Notes: generated by a model from the sequence alone, not told the origin. A stretch of DNA of 14,403 nt from an uncultured bacterium (GCA_937895305.1 CALAXS010000513.1:1-14403); one strand, 5' to 3'. Counted from the stretch's first letter, positions 6,209-14,337 are shown. Numbers and translations: made by a program.

Positions 6209-7849
6209 TTATTGATTCCAGATGAGGACTTGCTGATCTGCGAGTAAGCGCTCACGGAGTGCCCCCCTATCGATATCCTGTACGGGTGTGGATGCATCAA
6301 TTGCAAGTGCGGCAGCTGTTGCAGCAGATTCACCGAGCACCATAAAGACGGGTTCCATCCGAATGGAGCCGAAGGCGATGTGGGATGAGGACAAACAGAC
6401 GGGCACAAGAAGATTGGTGCATTCTGAGCGTTTGGGAACAATAGCGGCATAGTCAATGGGATAGGGCGAGAATCCACCAACTTCAACATCCCCTTCATTG
6501 CGCGGGTGTCCGTCGCTATCCACATAGCGTTGTACATGGTGGGAGTCCATGGTATAAGCCGCTAAAGCAATGGGATGGGGCGCTACGCGCTGGCCCTGAC
6601 ATTCATGCTGTGTCATGACATAATCCGAGATCATGCGCCGTGCTTCGCGTATATACAATTGATGGGGCCAACCCCCTGTTTCTGTGAATTCATCCCTGGG
6701 CAGTCCCCAGGTATTGATTTCGGCTTGAATGTTTTTGGGAACACGCGGGTCATTGGCCAGGAACCACATTAACCCCTGTTGATAATTTATATGTTCCTCA
6801 ATAATGCGCTGACGTGTGGCGTAATCCCCTTCGGGGTATTCATAGTTCATGCCGATGTTATCGGTGGCGAAAGCCCCTTTGTTGTTGGTATCGGTTTTTT
6901 GATTGGGCATGGCCTTGGACAAGTTCATGACCGTCCAATGCCCGGCCTTCATGTACCGGAGCAGGAGTTCATAGCGCATGGGGTCATACTGCGCAGGTTT
7001 GGGAAAGGGCAGCCTGTTTGCGGGATTACTACTGAGGCACATCCGGAAGCAGTAGGCCTGAATCCGATGATCGCCTGCACCTTCCTTTCCCGGACCCTCC
7101 GCCTGGATACCGGGCAGCAAACCGCTCTGGGGCTGGTCCTCAATCCGGTAGGGGGATATGGGGGCCTTAAACTGATGAAACTTGGCCTGCTTTGTTTGTA
7201 CACCGTTCAGGGTTTCCCCGTAGGTAGCGTTTGATTCTCGGCCCACGTGATAGGACACCCCCGCCTTCGCCATAAGATCGCCTTCATAGGTGGCATCAAT
7301 AAAAACTTTGCCCGTGAAGCGTGTACCACTTTCCATGACCATAGCGGTAATCCGGTGCCCATCCATCTTTACGCCGTTTTTTAGATCGAGACGCTCTTCG
7401 TAGAAAACAGGTACCGCCGCTTCGGTGACGAGGGTATTAAAATGTTGTTCTGCTACATGAGGCTCAAAGGTCCATGCTTCTTCTTTACCGTAATAGGTGC
7501 CTAATGCCTTGTAGAATGCCCGCGCCATACCGCCAATGGCAGCCTTGTTTCCGATATCGGTAGCACCCAGGCCCCCGGCGGATAGACCGCCCAGATGGCG
7601 GCCCGGCTCAATAAGAAGTACGGACTTGCCCATGCGTTGCGCTTTTACTGCTGCAATGACACCACTCGAAGTTCCGCCATAGACCACTACATCCGCAGTA
7701 TGTGTAGGTGCTTCGCTATAGGCACCTGGAAAGACAGAGAGCACGACACAGGCGACTACCCACAGGTAAGGGCATTTACCCCGGGCGGATCTTGCCCATG
7801 CAAAGGGGTTGTTCCCATAAGACGTGCGTGCTTTCCATGATGAATTCAT
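6209..7849 (-). CDS. secreted FAD-dependent oxidoreductase
   Basis: This 546-residue flavoprotein belongs to the family with an FAD-binding Rossmann fold at the N-terminus. ADVVVYGGTSSGVIAA at 52-67 contains the GGTSSG dinucleotide loop (58-63) and is followed by Glu81, which binds the FAD ribose. GRHLGGLSAGG and FIDATYEGDLMAKAG are further hallmarks of this family, which is abundant in PVC bacteria. A hydrophobic segment (about 28-45, ending near GAYSEA) preceded by basic residues suggests export or membrane anchoring, but its n-region of some 25 residues is unusually long. ATG 7849 has only a distant AGGG (11 nt), so the start is uncertain. The gene is last in an apparent three-gene unit, 62 nt behind the PhyH dioxygenase. 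It probably oxidises a sugar- or polyol-like substrate, but nothing in the sequence fixes which. It ends facing the plus-strand operon. Confidence 0.82.
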   Translation of the reverse strand: MNSSWKARTSYGNNPFAWARSARGKCPYLWVVACVVLSVFPGAYSEAPTHTADVVVYGGTSSGVIAAVKAQRMGKSVLLIEPGRHLGGLSAGGLGATDIGNKAAIGGMARAFYKALGTYYGKEEAWTFEPHVAEQHFNTLVTEAAVPVFYEERLDLKNGVKMDGHRITAMVMESGTRFTGKVFIDATYEGDLMAKAGVSYHVGRESNATYGETLNGVQTKQAKFHQFKAPISPYRIEDQPQSGLLPGIQAEGPGKEGAGDHRIQAYCFRMCLSSNPANRLPFPKPAQYDPMRYELLLRYMKAGHWTVMNLSKAMPNQKTDTNNKGAFATDNIGMNYEYPEGDYATRQRIIEEHINYQQGLMWFLANDPRVPKNIQAEINTWGLPRDEFTETGGWPHQLYIREARRMISDYVMTQHECQGQRVAPHPIALAAYTMDSHHVQRYVDSDGHPRNEGDVEVGGFSPYPIDYAAIVPKRSECTNLLVPVCLSSSHIAFGSIRMEPVFMVLGESAATAAALAIDASTPVQDIDRGALRERLLADQQVLIWNQ

Positions 7850-7911
7850 AGCGGTATTTACCCTGTTGATTAAGCGTTAGAACCGAAGCCATCGCTTTTG
7901 AATAGGAGGGT

Positions 7912-8688
7912 CTAGGCAAGAGCACTCAATTCTTTTTGTCCCACTTCCTTCACGCGCGCATCGGCCTGTACCGCGAGCGGGGTATAGCAGGGATGGTGGT
8001 GTTCCTTGTAAGGATTGTTCCGCGCAGCGTTATAGCAACAGATTAAGGACCAGCGCGGGTTCTCGCTCTTGTTTGCGTCCGAACGGTGCAGCGTGTTGCC
8101 ATGGAAGAAGACCGCTGTGCCCGGCTTCATCTCGCAATACAGCAGTTCCATTTGCTTCTCGGCTTCCGCAACCCGTTCCGGGTCTGCACCCGTCTGTTCG
8201 CCCACCGTAATATGATTCATCCGTCCCATGTGGTGGGAGCCACGCAGCACCTGTAAACAACCATTCTCCCTGGTGGCTTCATCCACCGCGATGAGACAAC
8301 TGGCCATGTAGGGAAAGAGGCAACCATTGTCGTACCAGTATCCATAATCCTGATGCCATTCCCATGCGCCCCCGGTACGGGGTTCCTTCAACGCCATTTT
8401 GTGATGGTAATGATACACCTCACCGCCCAGCACCTGTTCCATAGGTCGAACGATACGTTCACCAGCCGCGATAGTGCTGTAGAGGTCGTCGCCGATTTCA
8501 TTGCGCAACGCCAGACGCGTCACATTGCCCTCGCCATCCAGACGTTCGATGGCACCATCCACCATGGCCTTGTCTGCTTTGGCGATGGTGAGCAGGAGAT
8601 CCATCTCTTCTTCATCAAAGAGATTTTCAACAATCACAAAACCATCTTCATTGAATTTTGCAATTTGTTCGTTTGTAAATTTTGGCAT
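7912..8688 (-). CDS. phytanoyl-CoA dioxygenase (PhyH) family Fe(II)/2-oxoglutarate enzyme
   Basis: This 258-residue cytoplasmic protein should hydroxylate a small molecule using Fe(II), 2-oxoglutarate and O2. The facial triad is visible: His112-x-Asp114 in WHQDYGYW, and the distal histidine His201 in HGNTLHRSDANKS. Arg212 (NPRWS), 11 residues on, is the expected 2-oxoglutarate carboxylate ligand. The N-terminal opening FNEDGFVIVENLFDEEEMD is the standard PhyH start. Length is typical. The ATG at 8688 is preceded by a weak GGAA about 9 nt upstream. It lies 22 nt after the stop of the PVC-type dehydrogenase and 62 nt before the FAD oxidoreductase, so all three are probably on one transcript. 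PVC bacteria have many PhyH paralogues with unknown substrates. The family call is firm; the reaction is not. Confidence 0.9.
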   Translation of the reverse strand: MPKFTNEQIAKFNEDGFVIVENLFDEEEMDLLLTIAKADKAMVDGAIERLDGEGNVTRLALRNEIGDDLYSTIAAGERIVRPMEQVLGGEVYHYHHKMALKEPRTGGAWEWHQDYGYWYDNGCLFPYMASCLIAVDEATRENGCLQVLRGSHHMGRMNHITVGEQTGADPERVAEAEKQMELLYCEMKPGTAVFFHGNTLHRSDANKSENPRWSLICCYNAARNNPYKEHHHPCYTPLAVQADARVKEVGQKELSALA

Positions 8689-8710
8689 TGTAGTGGTTTC
8701 CGAATTCTTT

Positions 8711-11700
8711 CTATTTTGCTTCTTGCAGATAACTCAATAAATCTTCAAAGTGTTGTACTTCCATTCCTGATTCCAATTCTTCAGGCATCAAGGACAGTCC
8801 ACTGGAGCGCATGGACTTCAATGTGTTCCGGTTGAAGGTATGTTCCACACCATCCGCCAGGCGAATGGTCACTTCGCTATCCGTATCTGCGACGATGATA
8901 CCTGAAAAGGTAGTCTCCTCGGCAAAGACATCCTCGGTATCAATCTCCAGCGTATACCCGATAAATTCAGAATTGACCGCTGCATTCGGATCCAGAATGT
9001 CATGAAGCAAGGTCTCTTTACTCTTCCGACTGATGTCGGTCAGGCTGGGCCCCACGGCGGTTCCTTCGTTACCCAAGATATGACACGTTGCGCATGTATC
9101 CAGATAAACCTGTTTGCCACGTACCGGGTCACCCGCCATGGTCAGTGCAGGGCGCATTTTTTCCAGGGCTTCGGACCGGGTGACGACACCCGCATCGTTA
9201 AAGAGTTTGGCCGCACGTGCCGCCGTATCCTCGTTCTTGTTCCACAGGAGGTAACGTCGACGTTCCAGGTCAAAACGCATCTGGCCGATGGCAATATCCC
9301 TATTCTCGAGTGCAGTGAGCAGGAGATCATGGTTAAAGGCCTTGCGTAACAGGAAATCCACCGCAATAGAACGACTGGCCGGGCCCAGCTCATCCCACAG
9401 GGCCAATAGACGTTGTGCTTCGGGCAACCGTCCCGCAGTGCTGATTTGGTGCGCGGCGCCCTGTTGTAGTTCACGTGGACCGCGACTGTCCAGTAAGGTA
9501 AAGAGGGCATCTACACGCTGAACCAGTGGTGCAAACTGGAGCAAGGTCAAGTTGGCGAGACGCTCCGGCAAGGGGCGTTCCGTATCCAGACTGACTTGCT
9601 GTGCTTTTGCGAGTAAGGCTTCCTGGTTGGGGGATACCGGAGCATGGAGATACTGCCCCAACTCCCAGGCTGCCAGGGTCAACGTCAAATCCTGTTCCGA
9701 TTCAAAGGCTGCCAGCGCTTCCGAAAGGGCAGGAAAATATTCAGCATCCGATGTATCCGGTCGTTTGTATTTTTTCAGCCCTTCAAGTAAACCCTGTATG
9801 GCCACTTCCTTAAGAGCAGCATTATCCGATGCGGTGGCGACACGATTCAGGGTCTGAAGCAATAGCTTTGGATCCTGGGTGGCGGTGCTTTGCGCCATCA
9901 CCGTTTTCAGGAACCCGCGTGCATAGAAGTCGTTCTGCTTTACATTGGCTTCCAGTGTTTTTTCCATAAGCTTCGTCGCGGTTGCAGTCGCCAGTTCCGG
10001 CTCCCCGCCCAATACCGTACTCAGGGCCAGATTGCCCCAGGGTTGCGTCAGTTCCGTATCAAACAAGGTATTTAGTGCAGCGTCAATTTCATCGCCCCAG
10101 CCGCCCCGGTTGATACTGCCCAGCATTAAGGACACAAACATACGGACGCGATGGTGCTCGTCCTGGGCCAGCGCATAGACGGCCTTGCGCACAGACTTCT
10201 GGTCCAGGTAATGCTCCGCGACAATCAAGGCATTTTCACGCACACCGGGATGAGGATCAGATAACAAGGCTGTGAGTTGTTTCGGCTTGAGTTCCTTCAG
10301 CCCATGGAGGGTATACATGGCATGGAGCCGACCTTGAGGAATATCACTTTCAAGCTCTTGGGTAATCCCGGTGATGGTGTCCTTATCTTGCCACTGCACC
10401 AACAAGCGTTGGGCTGTACTGCGGTTCCACTGGTTTGGGTGCGATAACGCTGCGATAACAGCATCTTTATCGTCTTGACTATAGGCAGCAACTTTGTGGA
10501 GTTTGCCCACCTTCGGGACCACGCGGAAAATACGTCCTTTATCACGACCTGCGTCCAGGTCCATGTTGACTTCCATCTCATCGGGAATCCATTCCGGGTG
10601 CTCAATAACATCGCGGTGCATGTCCAGCACATAGAGTGCCCCATCCGGTCCCACCGTCATATTGACCGGGCGAAAGGCTCTATCGGTTGAGGCGATAAAT
10701 TCAATGCTCTCGCGACCACGCTGTGCTGTACCAGCCGGGTCATCCTCAATGAGGACATCACGGTGAATCAGATTCAACACACAGTCTGCGACAAAGATAT
10801 TGCCATTGAATTCCGCAGGAAATACTCCGCCACCATAGTGGGTGGTACCACAGGCACCCGATACATAGCCCGACTGTTCCGGGTGATTCACACGGGTCTC
10901 CTGTTCACCCAGCGCAAAGATGCGCGACGTTCCGTTTTCCTCGTGGTCCGAAATATTGACCAGCGTATCGCGCCCCGTATTAACCAAATCCTTCAAGTAG
11001 CGCCCTGGAAAAAGAAGATGAGAGATATGGACCATGTTATGGGTTTCATAAATACGCCCCCAGTCATCCATAGCCAGTTCAAAACCACCCGAAGTACGCC
11101 CTATGGTTTCAAAACGTTTGCCTTCCAGATCAATACGGAAATCATTCCATCCGATGAAAAGTTTTTCATCTTTCGCATTGGGCCAATGGGCCGATTCCGT
11201 ATTGCCTCCATTGGCCATATATATCCAGTTATCCAGGCCATAGGTGAGTCCATTAAAATTATGCTGGGTATTGTCCGAGGTCAGACCACTGAGTACGACC
11301 TCGCGTACATCAGCTACATTGTCGCCGTCCGTGTCCTGAATAAAGATTAAATCAGGCGGTGAAGCGACAAGCAGGCCATCCTTATACGGCATGAGTGAAG
11401 TCGCCACCGGGAAGTTTTCTGCAAAGATGGTGCGCTTGTCCCATTCACCATCCTGATTGCTGTCTTCCAGCAAGACAACGCGCCCCTCTTCTTTTGGGAA
11501 AGGGTAGCCCGGCATTTCAATGACAAAAGCACGGCCCAGTGCGTCGAATTCCAGATCCACCGGATCGAAGACCAGCGGCTCACGAACCGCCAGCTCCAAA
11601 TCAAAATCAGGATGGAGTACAATGCTCTTCAGGATGTCCTCATTGGATTCTGCCTGAGCAGCTGCGCCTGTCATGTACATGGAGAATGCGAACAAACAAG

Positions 11701-11716
11701 AACTAATAATTCTCAT
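8711..11716 (-). CDS. PVC-type beta-propeller dehydrogenase with HEAT region and C-terminal cytochrome c
   Basis: This 1001-residue secreted protein has a Pirellula/Verrucomicrobium architecture. A signal peptide (MRIISSCLFAF to about AAAQA) is followed by a beta-propeller dehydrogenase-like domain from about 30 to 420. Two DxDxDG-like acidic loops, DSNQDGEWD (85-93) and DTDGDNVAD (128-136), may bind Ca2+. The propeller ends in FRPVNMTVGPDGALYVLDMH. A HEAT-like helical region spans about 430-850. The C-terminal heme domain has CATCH (875-879) and the methionine ligand in SLMPEEL (Met977). Known members are presumed to oxidise a sugar or alcohol and pass electrons through the heme. The ATG at 11716 is preferred over GTG 11725 because AGGTGG (11722-11727) lies 5 nt before it. 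It is first of three genes, with PhyH 22 nt downstream. Terminator-like sequence stands right at its 5' end. Confidence 0.92.
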   Translation of the reverse strand: MRIISSCLFAFSMYMTGAAAQAESNEDILKSIVLHPDFDLELAVREPLVFDPVDLEFDALGRAFVIEMPGYPFPKEEGRVVLLEDSNQDGEWDKRTIFAENFPVATSLMPYKDGLLVASPPDLIFIQDTDGDNVADVREVVLSGLTSDNTQHNFNGLTYGLDNWIYMANGGNTESAHWPNAKDEKLFIGWNDFRIDLEGKRFETIGRTSGGFELAMDDWGRIYETHNMVHISHLLFPGRYLKDLVNTGRDTLVNISDHEENGTSRIFALGEQETRVNHPEQSGYVSGACGTTHYGGGVFPAEFNGNIFVADCVLNLIHRDVLIEDDPAGTAQRGRESIEFIASTDRAFRPVNMTVGPDGALYVLDMHRDVIEHPEWIPDEMEVNMDLDAGRDKGRIFRVVPKVGKLHKVAAYSQDDKDAVIAALSHPNQWNRSTAQRLLVQWQDKDTITGITQELESDIPQGRLHAMYTLHGLKELKPKQLTALLSDPHPGVRENALIVAEHYLDQKSVRKAVYALAQDEHHRVRMFVSLMLGSINRGGWGDEIDAALNTLFDTELTQPWGNLALSTVLGGEPELATATATKLMEKTLEANVKQNDFYARGFLKTVMAQSTATQDPKLLLQTLNRVATASDNAALKEVAIQGLLEGLKKYKRPDTSDAEYFPALSEALAAFESEQDLTLTLAAWELGQYLHAPVSPNQEALLAKAQQVSLDTERPLPERLANLTLLQFAPLVQRVDALFTLLDSRGPRELQQGAAHQISTAGRLPEAQRLLALWDELGPASRSIAVDFLLRKAFNHDLLLTALENRDIAIGQMRFDLERRRYLLWNKNEDTAARAAKLFNDAGVVTRSEALEKMRPALTMAGDPVRGKQVYLDTCATCHILGNEGTAVGPSLTDISRKSKETLLHDILDPNAAVNSEFIGYTLEIDTEDVFAEETTFSGIIVADTDSEVTIRLADGVEHTFNRNTLKSMRSSGLSLMPEELESGMEVQHFEDLLSYLQEAK

Positions 11717-11730
11717 GGTTTCCACCTGTG

Positions 11731-11777
11731 TTAAAAATTAAAGAAAAAGGATGAATACACCGTAGCATATTCATCCT
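11731..11777 (-). terminator. intrinsic terminator after the symporter operon
   Basis: AGGATGAATA (11748-11757) and TATTCATCCT (11768-11777) are perfect 10-bp inverted arms with a 10-nt loop. On the minus strand the stem is followed by TTTTCTTTAATTTTT, giving a classical stem plus T-tract. It starts about 30 nt after the symporter stop at 11808. Its T-tract ends about 15 nt before the ATG of the PVC-type dehydrogenase. Confidence 0.82.
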
Positions 11778-11807
11778 GAGAAAGTTAAGGGTAGTTTTTA
11801 AAAATAC

Positions 11808-13520
11808 CTATTCCGTTGCTTCGTCCAGGATGATGGCTCGGCCCGGATGGTCCGGTACCCGCAATGAATCGATGATGGCGACCACTTCCGCTGGGGGCGG
11901 GGGCGTGAGGCGACTGACCACCAGGGACACAGCAAAGTTAAGCATCATCCCCACCGTGCCGATACCCTGCGGGCTAATACCGAATAACCAGTTTCCGAAG
12001 AAGGGTTCCTCGACTCCGGGGATGATTTTCTGTGCAGTGGTACCCACGATGTAGAACACAGTGAAACCCAGGCCCACAATCATGCCGGCAATAGCGCCCT
12101 CGCGATTGGCACGTCGGTCAAAGATACCCAGCAGTATAACCGGGAAGAAACTTGCTGCAGCCAACCCGAAGGCAAAAGCCACCACCTCACCCACAAAGCC
12201 CGGCGGGTTGACCCCGAAGTACCCCGCTACGACCACCGCAGCCACCACCATGATGCGACCCACTAAAACCCGTTTCTTTTCATCGGCATCCGGGTTGATA
12301 AGGCGGAAATATATGTCATGGGCAATAGAGCTGGAGATGACGAGGAGCAACCCTGCCGCAGTAGATAGCGCCGCTGCGAGGCCACCCGCCGCCATGAGGG
12401 CCACGACCCAGGGCGCGAGTTGGGCCACTTCCGGCGTGGACAATACAATGATGTCCCGGTCAATGGCCAGTTCGCTCGTGGCCGTGTCATTGGTCATCTG
12501 AATGACCCCATCGCCATTCTTGTCATCAAAGCCCAGTAGCCCCGTGGCTTCCCACTTGGTCGCCCAGTCCAGTTCATGAATCTCGGCGATGGATTTACCA
12601 TGAAGCGAGTCGATGAGGTTATACCGTGCGAAAGTCGCCAGTGCAGGTGCCGTCGTATACAGGATAGCGATGAAGAGGAGTGCCCAGCCCGCGGAGTACC
12701 GTGCAGCACGCACATTTTTCACCGTGTAAAAACGAACGATAACGTGGGGGAGACCTGCCGTACCCACCATCAACGCAATGGTGATGAAGAGCATATCCAG
12801 CATAGACTTATGCGCGAAGGGCTGGGTGTATTCTGAGAAACCCAGATCCACCTGAATCTGGTTCAGCTTCGGCATGATGTCACTAAAGACCAGGCCCAGC
12901 TGCGGTACCGGCCACCCGGTGAGTTTGATGGAAATGGCAATCGCAGGAATGAGGAAGGCTACGATAAGCACACAATACTGGGCCACCTGCGTCCAGGTAA
13001 TCCCCTTCATCCCGCCGAGTACTGCGAAGAAGGCGACGATGATCATCCCGATAAACACGCCGACTTCCACATCCACTTCCAGGAAACGACTGAAGACAAT
13101 GCCCACACCCCGCATCTGTCCCGCTACATAGGTGATAGAGACAAAGAGCGCGCAGATCACCGCGATGATGCGGGCTGTGGTGGAGTAGTACCGATCACCC
13201 ACGAAATCGGGCACCGTGTATTTACCAAACTTACGCAAGTAAGGGGCCAGCAAGAGGGCCAGCAAAACATAGCCCCCCGTCCAACCCAACAGGTAGATGG
13301 AACCATCATAGCCCAGAAACGAGATGAGTCCCGCCATAGAAATAAACGATGCCGCAGACATCCAGTCCGCTGCCGTTGCAGCACCATTGGCAATGGCCGG
13401 TACCCCTTGACCTGCTACATAAAAGCCTGACGATTCGGAAACGCGTGATTGCCAGCCAATATACAGGTACACAATAAAGGTCAGTGTGATAAATAGAAAG
13501 GTCCAAACTTCTACAGTCAT
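11808..13520 (-). CDS. Na+/solute symporter large subunit (SSS family, VC_2705-like)
   Basis: This 570-residue inner-membrane permease, with about 13 hydrophobic segments, couples Na+ entry to uptake of a small solute. The VC_2705-like branch resembles acetate and short-carboxylate carriers such as ActP. The SSS signature is present at about 377-402 (AAGGLAAALSTAAGLLLVIS). Early motifs are ADWMSAASFISMAG (51-64) and GQMRGVGIVFSRFLEVDVEV. A long hydrophilic loop between membrane segments holds DDKNGDGVI (332-340), an EF-hand-like calcium loop, followed by a charged stretch and AIDRDIIVL. I recall the same insert from other members of this branch. The ATG at 13520 has AGGAG about 12 nt upstream. 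It lies 78 nt behind the DUF4212 small subunit, its usual partner, and is followed by an intrinsic terminator. The transported solute cannot be told from sequence alone. Confidence 0.9.
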   Translation of the reverse strand: MTVEVWTFLFITLTFIVYLYIGWQSRVSESSGFYVAGQGVPAIANGAATAADWMSAASFISMAGLISFLGYDGSIYLLGWTGGYVLLALLLAPYLRKFGKYTVPDFVGDRYYSTTARIIAVICALFVSITYVAGQMRGVGIVFSRFLEVDVEVGVFIGMIIVAFFAVLGGMKGITWTQVAQYCVLIVAFLIPAIAISIKLTGWPVPQLGLVFSDIMPKLNQIQVDLGFSEYTQPFAHKSMLDMLFITIALMVGTAGLPHVIVRFYTVKNVRAARYSAGWALLFIAILYTTAPALATFARYNLIDSLHGKSIAEIHELDWATKWEATGLLGFDDKNGDGVIQMTNDTATSELAIDRDIIVLSTPEVAQLAPWVVALMAAGGLAAALSTAAGLLLVISSSIAHDIYFRLINPDADEKKRVLVGRIMVVAAVVVAGYFGVNPPGFVGEVVAFAFGLAAASFFPVILLGIFDRRANREGAIAGMIVGLGFTVFYIVGTTAQKIIPGVEEPFFGNWLFGISPQGIGTVGMMLNFAVSLVVSRLTPPPPAEVVAIIDSLRVPDHPGRAIILDEATE

Positions 13521-13598
13521 GATTGACGTATTCTCCTGGAGTGTATTGCTTATGTCGTGATATGAATTGATACGGATAGGAAACGCTTTTGGCTATCG

Positions 13599-13889
13599 TT
13601 ATTCCGTATCGCTAGCCGGTGCTTCCGGCTCGTCATCGTCGGTTGCGTGGTGCGCCGCATCAATCCGATCCATGATGCGGGCATAGGCAAAAATGATAAT
13701 GACAAAGACGAAGATGGCCCCCTGTTGCGCCATCCAGAACCCCAGTGGCAATCCACCCAGATGAATCGCATTCAGTTGCTCCACGAACAAGATGCCCGCG
13801 CCTATAGACACAATCGCCCAGATGGACAATAGAACACCTATGACCTGCATGTTCTGTCGCCAATAATGTTGCTTTTCTTTCGCTTTCAT
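13599..13889 (-). CDS. DUF4212 family Na+/solute symporter small subunit
   Basis: This 96-residue membrane protein is the usual small partner of VC_2705-type symporters. Two transmembrane helices are visible: VIGVLLSIWAIVSIGAGILF, and WMAQQGAIFVFVIIIFAYA after GLPLGF. The conserved N-terminal YWRQN motif precedes the first. The C-terminal tail is strongly acidic (TDDDEPEAPASDTE) and probably cytoplasmic. I placed the start at ATG 13889 because GGGAGGG (13897-13903) lies 7 nt upstream and the conserved MKAKEKQHYW opening begins there. The ATG at 13916 lacks such a site. The gene precedes the large symporter subunit by 78 nt and should be co-transcribed with it. It probably supports assembly or activity of the larger protein, although the mechanism for this family is not established to my knowledge. 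Confidence 0.9.
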   Translation of the reverse strand: MKAKEKQHYWRQNMQVIGVLLSIWAIVSIGAGILFVEQLNAIHLGGLPLGFWMAQQGAIFVFVIIIFAYARIMDRIDAAHHATDDDEPEAPASDTE

Positions 13890-14004
13890 CACACTGCCCT
13901 CCCTAAAATTAAGCACTCTTTATACCTGTTTCAACGATTCAGCGCAAACAAGAGCCCTTTTTTAAAGCAGACTTCGATGACTATTTTCTGAAAGTTGCGC
14001 GGAC

Positions 14005-14053
14005 AAGCACTTAGATGACCTGGAAATAGCTTTTTCAGGTTATCTAAGTGCTT
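14005..14053 (+). repeat. inverted repeat with 22-bp stem and 5-nt loop
   Basis: Arms 14005-14026 and 14032-14053 pair along 22 positions, including two G.T wobbles (14017/14041 and 14023/14035), around the loop TAGCT. The outer 12 pairs (AAGCACTTAGAT) are perfect. Both imperfect positions become G.U pairs in a plus-strand RNA but A.C mismatches in a minus-strand RNA, which hints at plus-strand transcription. No T-tract follows. Confidence 0.8.
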
Positions 14054-14088
14054 ACGGAATAAAGAGATAAATTAAAGTAATTTAATAC

Positions 14089-14115
14089 TTGCATTCTAAT
14101 CGAATTTGTTATAAT
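14089..14115 (+). promoter_or_regulatory. candidate sigma-70-type promoter toward the pilin-like gene
   Basis: A perfect -10 TATAAT lies at 14110-14115 with a weak -35 (TTGCAT, 14089-14094) at a short 15-nt spacing. It would leave a leader of about 215 nt before ATG 14338. The -10 is good, but the surrounding region is AT-rich, so chance is possible. Confidence 0.4.
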
Positions 14116-14241
14116 GTAAGCGTATGCTTGTGTAGTATGGTTAGTGCGGAATGCGACGCGCTACGCCCGGGGAAAAGGGGGTCAGGTCTGTGCCCGATGG
14201 ACTTTGCTGTTTTTTCTTCGTACAGGCACGACACGTGTTTT

Positions 14242-14320
14242 AAAGCCTGAAGTATTCGGGTTTTGAGGTTCAGTCTGGATGGTCCGGACTGGGCAATTAT
14301 ATAATATTGCTGATGCAATA
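14242..14320 (+). promoter_or_regulatory. hairpins in the pilin leader
   Basis: Three stem-loops stand in a row: 14242-14251/14255-14264 (10 bp, loop GTA, two wobbles), 14271-14279/14283-14291 (CAGTCTGGA against TCCGGACTG, one wobble, loop TGG) and 14305-14310/14315-14320 (TATTGC/GCAATA, loop TGAT). The last ends 5 nt before the ribosome binding site GGAGG (14326-14330). They may stabilise or regulate the leader. I recognise no named riboswitch. Confidence 0.45.
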
Positions 14321-14337
14321 ATACTGGAGGAAATTTC

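Larger units (their letters stand above)
13890..14337. other. 448-nt gene-free divergent region
   Basis: No credible coding region lies between the DUF4212 start and the pilin-like start. The stretch holds, in order: the symporter leader with a possible minus-strand -10 (TATAAA, 13919-13924) but no convincing -35; a 22-bp-stem inverted repeat (14005-14053); an AT-rich segment with a TATAAT box (14110-14115); a short GGGGGTCAGGTCTG motif (about 14177-14190); and three leader hairpins (14242-14264, 14271-14291, 14305-14320). It must drive transcription in both directions. Confidence 0.7.

Noticed and set aside
7775..7849. Twin-arginine signal on the FAD oxidoreductase
   Set aside because: The N-terminal arginines occur as RSARGK, not as an adjacent RR pair in an SRRxFLK context, so a Tat call is not supported.
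10763..11350. 195-residue plus-strand reading frame within the PVC-type dehydrogenase
   Set aside because: It is antisense to the propeller domain, which has unmistakable family motifs, and shows no domain or credible ribosome binding site of its own.
14190..14330. Cyclic-di-GMP (GEMM) riboswitch upstream of the pilin-like gene
   Set aside because: The region has hairpins and an AAAGCC string, but the conserved GGCAAACC and GACGCAAAGCC core elements and their spacing are absent.
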